Assembly: GCA_002298145.1 (NCBI GenBank)
Contig: DBMP01000029.1
Coordinates: 1-64,000, forward strand
DNA length: 64,000 bases
Direction: 5' to 3'
From: Spartobacteria bacterium UBA695
GTDB lineage: Bacteria; Verrucomicrobiota; Verrucomicrobiia; Chthoniobacterales; Chthoniobacteraceae
The notes below the pieces were generated by a model. The model saw only the letters and a list, made by a program, of their open reading frames with translations, had not been told where the DNA came from and searched no databases. The translations under genes and the position numbers were made by a program. Position 1 is the stretch's first letter. Every line of letters begins with the position of its first letter. Positions 59,199 through 64,000 of this stretch are shown here, one piece after another.

Positions 59199-59240
59199 TT
59201 TCCACCCACTAGACACCCATTATCACCCAGGCGCGAGTTT

Positions 59241-60410
59241 TTATCTACCCGGAGCCAGTTCGAAAAGGTAGCCGCGCAGGTACTCGGTCTCCGGCAAATT
59301 CAAAATGACGGGGTGATCGGCGGCTTGGCCGAAACGGACGAGCTGGCGCAGCGTTTTCTTCGCATCGACGGCGGCATCGGCGATGACGTCCCGGAAAAGC
59401 TCGTCGTTGACGTGGTGGGAGCAGGAGAAGGTGGCCAGCATGCCGCCGGGGGCGAGGAGCTTGAGGGCGCGGAGGTGGATTTCTTTGTACCCGCGCAGGG
59501 CGTCGCCGAGCTTTTCCTTGGATTTGGTGAACGACGGCGGGTCGAGCACGATGAGGTCGTACTGGGCCCCGGTGCGCTCCTGTTCCTTGAGGTCATCGAA
59601 GACGTTGGCGGCGATGGCATCGACGGCCAGGCCGTTGCGGGCGGCGTTCTGGCGAATGAGATCCACGCAGTCGGCGCTGATTTCGACGGCCCGGACGCTG
59701 GCGGCCCCGGCTTTGGCGCAGGCGAGGGCGAAGGCGCCCTGGTTGGAGAAGCAGTCGAGCACGCGTTTCCCGGCAGCCCACGGGGCCACGCCCGCGTAGT
59801 TGTCGAGCTGGTCGAGGTAAAAGCCGGTTTTCTGGCCGTGGAGGAGGTCGACCTCGAATTTCAGGCCGAGGACTTCGATGGGCACCGCGCCGGGCACTTC
59901 GCCCAGGAGCACGCCGACGGTGGGCTCCAGGCCCTCGGCGCGGCGAATGGGGGCGTCGTTGCGCTCGACGATGGCGCGGGGGGCGCAGACTTCCTTGAGG
60001 GCGTCGACGATGAGCCCTTTGCGCTGGTCCATGGCCAGGGTGAGCGTCTGGAGGACGAGGTCGTCGCCGTAGCGGTCGACGATGACGCCGGGGAGGCCGT
60101 CGCTTTCGCTCCAGATGATGCGGCCCAGGCGCGGGTTGATGCCCCGGCGCTGGCGGTATTCGAGGGCCTGCCGGACGCGGCGGATGAAAAAGTCGGCGTC
60201 GAGGTCCTGCCGCTGGCGCGAGAAGCGGCGGGCGACGATCTGGGATTTGGAGTTGTAAATGGCCGAGCCCAGGAGCCGGTCCTTGCCGTCCTTGAGCGAG
60301 ACGACGGAGCCGTCCTCGGGGTTGCCGAACGTTTTGAGGACTTCGGAGAAGTAGACCCATTCGTGGCCGTGAAAGAGGCGCGAACGGGGACGAATGATGA
60401 GGCCGGCCAT
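59241..60410 (-). CDS. RlmI/RlmK-type 23S rRNA methyltransferase
   Basis: The 389-residue protein has an N-terminal PUA domain (IIRPRSRLFHGHEWVYFSEV), a middle RlmI-specific domain, and a SAM fold with VLDCFSNQGAFALACA, VEISADCVDLIRQNAARNG and the catalytic-loop DPPSFTKSK. It likely methylates a 23S rRNA cytosine. The ATG at 60410 is preferred because upstream in-frame codons are low complexity. It lies downstream of the rplT terminator. Confidence 0.9.
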   Translation of the reverse strand: MAGLIIRPRSRLFHGHEWVYFSEVLKTFGNPEDGSVVSLKDGKDRLLGSAIYNSKSQIVARRFSRQRQDLDADFFIRRVRQALEYRQRRGINPRLGRIIWSESDGLPGVIVDRYGDDLVLQTLTLAMDQRKGLIVDALKEVCAPRAIVERNDAPIRRAEGLEPTVGVLLGEVPGAVPIEVLGLKFEVDLLHGQKTGFYLDQLDNYAGVAPWAAGKRVLDCFSNQGAFALACAKAGAASVRAVEISADCVDLIRQNAARNGLAVDAIAANVFDDLKEQERTGAQYDLIVLDPPSFTKSKEKLGDALRGYKEIHLRALKLLAPGGMLATFSCSHHVNDELFRDVIADAAVDAKKTLRQLVRFGQAADHPVILNLPETEYLRGYLFELAPGR

Positions 60411-60450
60411 ATTTTTAGAAAGAGCTAGAGACGGGGGGGGACGCGGAGAA

Positions 60451-60494
60451 AAGAAAAAAAACGGCCAGGGTGGAGGGGTTACCACCGCTGGCCG
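60451..60494 (-). terminator. Rho-independent terminator after rplT
   Basis: CGGCCAG-GGTGG pairs with CCACC-(G)-CTGGCCG, a 12-bp stem with one bulge. On the minus strand it is followed by a T run (the A run at 60453-60461). It lies 20 bases beyond the L20 stop. Confidence 0.88.
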
Positions 60495-60513
60495 GAAATG
60501 ATGATAGGTCGCT

Positions 60514-60897
60514 TTACGCGGTCTTGGCCGCTGCTCTCTTGCTCTCGAGGGCCGCCTTGGCCTTCTCGACGAGGGCGACAAAGGTCGGTTCGTCGGAGAC
60601 GGCGATCTGGGCAAGCACCTTACGGTCGAGCTGGTTGCCGCTGGCGACGAGGCCTTCGATCAACCGGCTGTAGGTGATGCCGTTCGCGCGGGCGGCGGCG
60701 TTGAGACGGGCGATCCAGAGGACGCGGAATTGACGTTTGCGGGCCTTCCGGTCGCGGTACGACCAGTATTCCGCTTTCATGATCGCGTTTTTCGCGTAGC
60801 GGAACAGTTTACTGCGGCGGCCGCGGAATCCCTTGGCCTTGTCTAGCACCCGCTTGCGCCGTTCGCGGCTGGCGGGAGCATTAGTTGCTCTTGGCAT
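60514..60897 (-). CDS. rplT: 50S ribosomal protein L20
   Basis: The 127-residue basic protein matches L20: RERRKRVLDKAKGFRGRRSKLFRYA, YSYRDRKARKRQFR (here YWSYRDRKARKRQFR) and LWIARLNAAARANGITYSRL. It binds 23S rRNA early in 50S assembly. It lies 116 bases downstream of rpmI on the same strand. The usual infC is absent from this locus. Confidence 0.97.
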   Translation of the reverse strand: MPRATNAPASRERRKRVLDKAKGFRGRRSKLFRYAKNAIMKAEYWSYRDRKARKRQFRVLWIARLNAAARANGITYSRLIEGLVASGNQLDRKVLAQIAVSDEPTFVALVEKAKAALESKRAAAKTA

Positions 60898-61013
60898 TGT
60901 TTTACCTTTCTTTCAGCGTGCTGTTATTTGTTGTAAATGTCCCCCCGACCTCGCTCGCTGATACGGTTTCTTTTTCGAAACCAGGTGGGTGGACGGCAAG
61001 CCTTTCGCGTGGT

Positions 61014-61223
61014 TTACGCGAAGGGCATGTTCTCTTTAATCCGAGCCACGTCGGTTTTGTCAACCAGGGCGGACTTGGCAAGCTGACGCTTGCTCTTGGC
61101 GCTCTTGCTCTGGAGCAAGTGGCGTTTGCCAGCCTGCGAGCGGAGCACTTTGCCCGTCCCGGTGATTTTGAACCGTTTGGCCACGGCCTTCTTCGTCTTG
61201 CGACGTGCGATTGGCTTAGGCAT
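61014..61223 (-). CDS. rpmI: 50S ribosomal protein L35
   Basis: The 69-residue protein has the L35 pattern: KTKKAVAKRFKITGTGKVLR, then KRHLLQSKSAKSKRQL and a late VARIKENMPFA. ATG 61223 (MPKPIARRKTKK) gives the family start. Together with rplT it forms a two-gene ribosomal cluster lacking infC. Confidence 0.95.
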   Translation of the reverse strand: MPKPIARRKTKKAVAKRFKITGTGKVLRSQAGKRHLLQSKSAKSKRQLAKSALVDKTDVARIKENMPFA

Positions 61224-61295
61224 GAGGGCGTGAAAATTAGGGACTTGTGGGCCTTTGGGCAAGTGTTTTTTACACAGCATTTACCCTGGAGCCCC

Positions 61296-61940
61296 CTACC
61301 CTGCCTGAAAAACGCAGTAATAAAGCCCGGAAACCTCCATGGGAATGCGCCGAACGGGGCTGCCCAGGACGGTGCTGAACATTTCCTGCTCCAAGCGGCA
61401 GAGGAGGTCGGGATAGGCGGCAAGGAGGTCGGCAACGGGGCTGTGGTGCTCGATGATGCGCACGGAGGAACCCTCTTTCTCGACTTCGGTCATGCACCCC
61501 TCGGCTTCGCGGAGGGCGGCGAAGGCTTCGGCGCGTTCCTGGAGCGTTTCGCCCCGGATCTGGGCCTGGTAGTCTTGCGTTTTCTTCTGGAAGAGGAGGT
61601 AGAGGAGTTTTTCGGGCGCGGCGGTGCCGTAGAGGGTTTGCGCGGCGTCCAGCAGGCCCAGGGTGGTGGCGTTGCTGGTGGAGGGGAAGAGGTCGGACGC
61701 TTTGCGGGTGAGGCGGTAGACCATCTCGGGGCGGCCGACTTTGGTGGCGGGCTTGGGCTTGCGCCAGGTGTCGAGGTAGCCGAGGCGTTCCAGCTCGATG
61801 CAATGCTGTTTGACGCCCATGTAGCTCATTTCGAGGGCTTCGGCGAGTTCGCCCACGCTCATGCCCTGGCTCCGCTTGAGCCGGTTGACGACGCGCAGGC
61901 GCTGGCTTTTGCCAATTTCAGATATGAGCCGCTGATTCAC
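61296..61940 (-). CDS. SufR-like winged-helix regulator
   Basis: The 214-residue protein has a winged helix (GMSVGELAEALEMSYMGVKQHCIEL then RPEMVYRLTRKA), a helical middle, and a C-terminal half with a Cys in EGCMTEVEK, HHSPVADLLAAYPDLLCRLEQEMF and a final YYCVF. The layout resembles SufR iron-sulfur regulators, but the cysteine spacing is reduced, so cluster binding is uncertain. GTG 61940 (VNQRLISEIG) is preferred over a TTG at 61976. The L35 gene starts 72 bases downstream. Confidence 0.8.
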   Translation of the reverse strand: MNQRLISEIGKSQRLRVVNRLKRSQGMSVGELAEALEMSYMGVKQHCIELERLGYLDTWRKPKPATKVGRPEMVYRLTRKASDLFPSTSNATTLGLLDAAQTLYGTAAPEKLLYLLFQKKTQDYQAQIRGETLQERAEAFAALREAEGCMTEVEKEGSSVRIIEHHSPVADLLAAYPDLLCRLEQEMFSTVLGSPVRRIPMEVSGLYYCVFQAG

Positions 61941-62000
61941 TCTGAAAAGATAGCACCGGTTTTCCACCCGTCGCAATTTTTCTGTGAAAGAAGGAAATTT

Positions 62001-62027
62001 TATCAGAACTCACGAACTCAGGAAAAA
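62001..62027. repeat. CCTGAGTTC element, copy 3 (inverted)
   Basis: TATCAGAACTCACGAACTCA followed by GGAAAAAAG is the reverse complement of the right part of the element at 1030-1057. It lies between the regulator and the prepilin-like gene. Confidence 0.5.
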
Positions 62028-62040
62028 AGCAGAAAGGGAT

Positions 62041-62694
62041 TTAGGGGTTAAGGCAGTTTGACGCGCTCTCCACGGTGCCGCCGCCGGGGAGCGAGCCGAT
62101 GAGCTCTAGGTTGTGAATTTGCTGTTTCTTGTACATGGAAACATCCCCGGCTTTGCGGGCGATCACGAACCCGTCTTCGCCAAAGGGCTTGGCTTTTGAG
62201 TTTAGCGAGGTGTCGTAGGTGTAGTTTTTCGTCGCCAGGAAGACTTCTTTTTCAGGGGCGTCTTTCCGGATCAGGTAAACTTTAAATGCGCTGTTTTTGT
62301 CCTCAAAAGGAGGAGTGTAGGTTCCGTTGGGATCGCTAGGGGTGTAATATTGGATTCCGGCGGCGGCAAATACCTTCAAATCACTCGGCCTGAGGTAATC
62401 CTCCTTCACCAAAATCGCCACGAAATCCTGGATGTTTTGGATTTTGCCGTGGGCTTTGAGGTCCCCGGGCCAGCCCAATGCCGTGTTCTCGTTGGCTTGA
62501 CCATCATTGACCATCGACAATGTGGCAATGTGGATTTGCCGGGCGTTGTTCACGGCCTGAATCAATTGGCCTTTTATCAAAGACGAACCACAATGGGTAC
62601 CAGTCCCTCCAAGCAAAACAAACAAAACAAAAATTACCGCAATCGTTACCAGCAACTCGGTCAGCGTGAATCCTTGAATTTTCCGGAGGGCCAT
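62041..62694 (-). CDS. Prepilin-like secreted protein with GFTLTELL motif
   Basis: The 217-residue protein has a type IV prepilin leader, KIQGFTLTELLVTIAVIFVLFVLLGG, with the Gly-Phe cleavage site and the Glu at position 5 of the mature part, then a globular C-terminal domain containing two Cys. Such proteins are abundant in Verrucomicrobia and Lentisphaerae, often with no pilus genes nearby. It may be a pseudopilin or a free secreted protein. No pilus assembly gene is in the window. Confidence 0.82.
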   Translation of the reverse strand: MALRKIQGFTLTELLVTIAVIFVLFVLLGGTGTHCGSSLIKGQLIQAVNNARQIHIATLSMVNDGQANENTALGWPGDLKAHGKIQNIQDFVAILVKEDYLRPSDLKVFAAAGIQYYTPSDPNGTYTPPFEDKNSAFKVYLIRKDAPEKEVFLATKNYTYDTSLNSKAKPFGEDGFVIARKAGDVSMYKKQQIHNLELIGSLPGGGTVESASNCLNP

Positions 62695-62790
62695 GGCTTC
62701 GGAGATTACGCCTGGCGTTTTTCCAAGTCAAACCCGGCAAATGAGGCTTGATCCGGTGGGGAATGGTGTAAAATTTGCCGTCTCTCTCTC

Positions 62791-63555
62791 ATGCGCTTTC
62801 TCGTTTCTTTTTTCGCCCTTTTGTTGATACCCGTTTTGCCGCTTTGCGCGGCGGATTCGTTGCCGGTTAATGTTCGCCAGCTGGTGGTGAGTATTGCGCC
62901 GGGCTGGAATTCGATGCACGGCCGCTTGCTCGCGCTCGACCGTCAGGCGGACGGGACCTGGAAGCCTGCTCTGGGGCCGGTGCCGGTGCTCTTTGGCAAA
63001 AACGGGCTGATCTGGGGGCTCGGGGTGCTGGGGTCGGAGGAACCGGGGGCGCACAAGGTGGAACGCGATGCCCGCGCGCCCGCGGGGGTGTTCAAGATCG
63101 GGACGATTTATACCTACGATGCCGCGCTTCCCAAGGGGGCCAACTACCCCTTCCACACGGTGACGGAGGCGGATGCCTGGGTGGATAGCCCGGAGCTGCC
63201 GAAGCTCTACAACCGCCATGTGACGGTGAATGTGAACAATCCGCCGCCGTGGTTCGAGAGCCAGAAGATGCGCCACAATGACGAGGCGTACCGGTACCTG
63301 ATCGAGATCCGGCACAATGCGGATGCGCCGGTGGTTGGGGCGGGCAGCGCGATCTTCTTTCACACGCGGCGAGGGGTGGACCGGCCGACGTGGGGCTGCA
63401 CAACGATGTCGCGCGAGAACCTCGTCGAGCTAATGCGCTGGCTACGTGCGGAAGAGCAGCCCCATTACGCGCTGCTCCCGTGGGCCGAGTATCTGCGCAA
63501 ATGGGCAGCGTGGGGACTGCCCAGCCCACAGACCGTGCGGGCAATCGCGCCGTAG
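62791..63555 (+). CDS. L,D-transpeptidase-family protein
   Basis: The 254-residue protein has a signal peptide (cleavage near LCAAD, residue 20) and a YkuD-type end: AIFFHTRRG then PTWGCTTMSRENL, with His and Cys of the catalytic pair. It is longer and more diverged than the other one at 25972, resembling the YbiS/YafK relatives. It would act on periplasmic peptidoglycan. Its upstream gap holds no recognisable promoter. Confidence 0.85.
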   Translation: MRFLVSFFALLLIPVLPLCAADSLPVNVRQLVVSIAPGWNSMHGRLLALDRQADGTWKPALGPVPVLFGKNGLIWGLGVLGSEEPGAHKVERDARAPAGVFKIGTIYTYDAALPKGANYPFHTVTEADAWVDSPELPKLYNRHVTVNVNNPPPWFESQKMRHNDEAYRYLIEIRHNADAPVVGAGSAIFFHTRRGVDRPTWGCTTMSRENLVELMRWLRAEEQPHYALLPWAEYLRKWAAWGLPSPQTVRAIAP

Positions 63556-63842
63556 GCGAGACGGGATCCAAGGGGCACGCCCCTTGGCAGAGGGTTTGGG
63601 AGGCAGCGCCTCCCAATCTGAGAGCAAGGCGGGCAAAAACACCACCTTGCAAGCGGCGCACTCAGTCCAAACCCGCGCATCCAATCATCCGTAACCCCGC
63701 CTTGCTCCCCCGAAAACAGCGCAGCGTATTTTCGGGGGCGGGACGAATCAAAGATTCGCAGACAGAGGACGTGCCCAATCTGGAGATTGGGCACGAGCGC
63801 ATGGAGCACGTTAGCGCGAAACGGGCGGGCGCGGTCGAATTA
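63556..63842. other. Intergenic with several palindromes, no gene
   Basis: No supportable gene. It has adjacent short palindromes CAAGGGGC-GCCCCTTG and GGGAGGC-GCCTCCC near 63570-63620, CGAATC-AAA-GATTCG at 63744-63758, and the CTCCA-family hairpin at 63771-63794. The stop of atpC begins right after. Confidence 0.6.
63771..63794. repeat. CTCCA/TGGAG-centred hairpin
   Basis: GTGCCCAATCT pairs with AGATTGGGCAC (11-bp arms) around GG. It resembles the hairpin at 42613, but both arms carry the coordinated change from GTTCC/GGAAC to GTGCC/GGCAC. Confidence 0.8.
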
Positions 63843-64000
63843 CTACACCGATTTCCCGCGCCGCTTGAGCTTGAGCTGGATGAGCGATTTTTGGAGATTC
63901 GCCTCGGTGGTGGCAATCTCCTCGGCACTCAAGGCTTCCGTCTGGCGCAAGGCCGCCTCGGCTCGCGCGACGGCCGCTTCAACAGCGTGTTCGTCGATGA
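63843..64000 (-). CDS. atpC: ATP synthase epsilon subunit, 3' end (partial)
   Basis: Only the last about 51 codons are in the window, reading leftward from the right edge. They encode two helices, EAAVARAEAALRQTEA and EEIATTEANLQKSLIQLKLKRR, ending KSV. This antiparallel helical pair is the C-terminal domain of the F1 epsilon subunit, which regulates ATP hydrolysis. The start and the beta-sandwich lie outside. An atp operon probably continues to the right. Confidence 0.75.
   Translation of the reverse strand, partial: IDEHAVEAAVARAEAALRQTEALSAEEIATTEANLQKSLIQLKLKRRGKSV

Overview
The window is a high-GC bacterial chromosome segment with tightly packed genes on both strands. The gene content points to Verrucomicrobiota, probably an Opitutae/Puniceicoccales-type lineage. 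This is inference from gene families, not a database match. The pointers are a WXG100-like protein beside a very long FtsK/SpoIIIE-type ATPase, an exosortase-EpsI pair, a PocR-AraC regulator, a prepilin-like secreted protein with a GFTLTELL motif, an archaeal-type ProS, a TrpB2-type tryptophan synthase beta chain, and WXXGXW and YgjV small families. No tRNA, rRNA, CRISPR array or intact insertion sequence was seen.

Layout. 1-1.6 kb: repeat-bearing intergenic DNA, a small membrane protein, a 2[4Fe-4S] ferredoxin and a zinc-ribbon membrane protein. 1.8-8.1 kb: DEAD-box helicase, Nudix hydrolase, D-Ala-D-Ala carboxypeptidase, phosphofructokinase, Lrp regulator, SGNH hydrolase. 8.1-14.5 kb: a minus-strand cluster containing a WXG100-like protein, a coiled-coil protein, a second tiny W-x-D helical protein and a 1277-aa three-module ATPase, joined by short overlaps. 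I read this as a type VII-secretion-like system. Two thioredoxin-fold secreted proteins lie just upstream. 14.6-15.8 kb: a methyltransferase whose 3' end, together with a palindromic repeat, is tandemly duplicated (353-bp unit). 15.8-26.5 kb: zinc-ribbon protein, YacG, HPr, PocR-AraC regulator, beta-propeller plus PAS histidine kinase, alpha/beta hydrolase, DUF3592 protein, RfaE2, PurN, a frameshifted gene and an L,D-transpeptidase. 26.7-32.6 kb: transaldolase, three glycosyltransferases, exosortase and EpsI. 32.7-44.4 kb: a GH4 glycosidase with an unusual C-terminal extension and a divergent AraC regulator, FolB, MarC, thioredoxin, a proline-rich tail-anchored repeat protein, a nucleotide-sugar epimerase, an M20 peptidase, UDP-galactopyranose mutase, a methyltransferase and ProS. 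44.5-55.5 kb: DUF805, FAH-family protein, Fur, LarE, a processive glycosyltransferase, an XRE regulator in a repeat-rich gap, a zur-znuA-znuC-znuB operon, a DegT aminotransferase and isocitrate dehydrogenase. 55.3-64 kb: WXXGXW lipoprotein, TrpB2, outer-membrane barrel, YgjV, an RlmI-type methyltransferase, L20, L35, a SufR-like regulator, a prepilin-like protein, a second L,D-transpeptidase and the 3' end of atpC.

How the genes fit together. Three themes recur: envelope and exopolysaccharide biology (exosortase/EpsI, several glycosyltransferases, epimerase, Glf, DegT, barrel, two L,D-transpeptidases, a DD-carboxypeptidase); a putative WXG100/FtsK secretion machine; and zinc homeostasis under a Zur-like repressor. 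Intergenic gaps carry at least three families of short palindromes. One has a fixed CTCCA/TGGAG centre with arms that differ between copies but remain complementary. The strongest candidate for an under-described system is the 8.1-13.0 kb locus.
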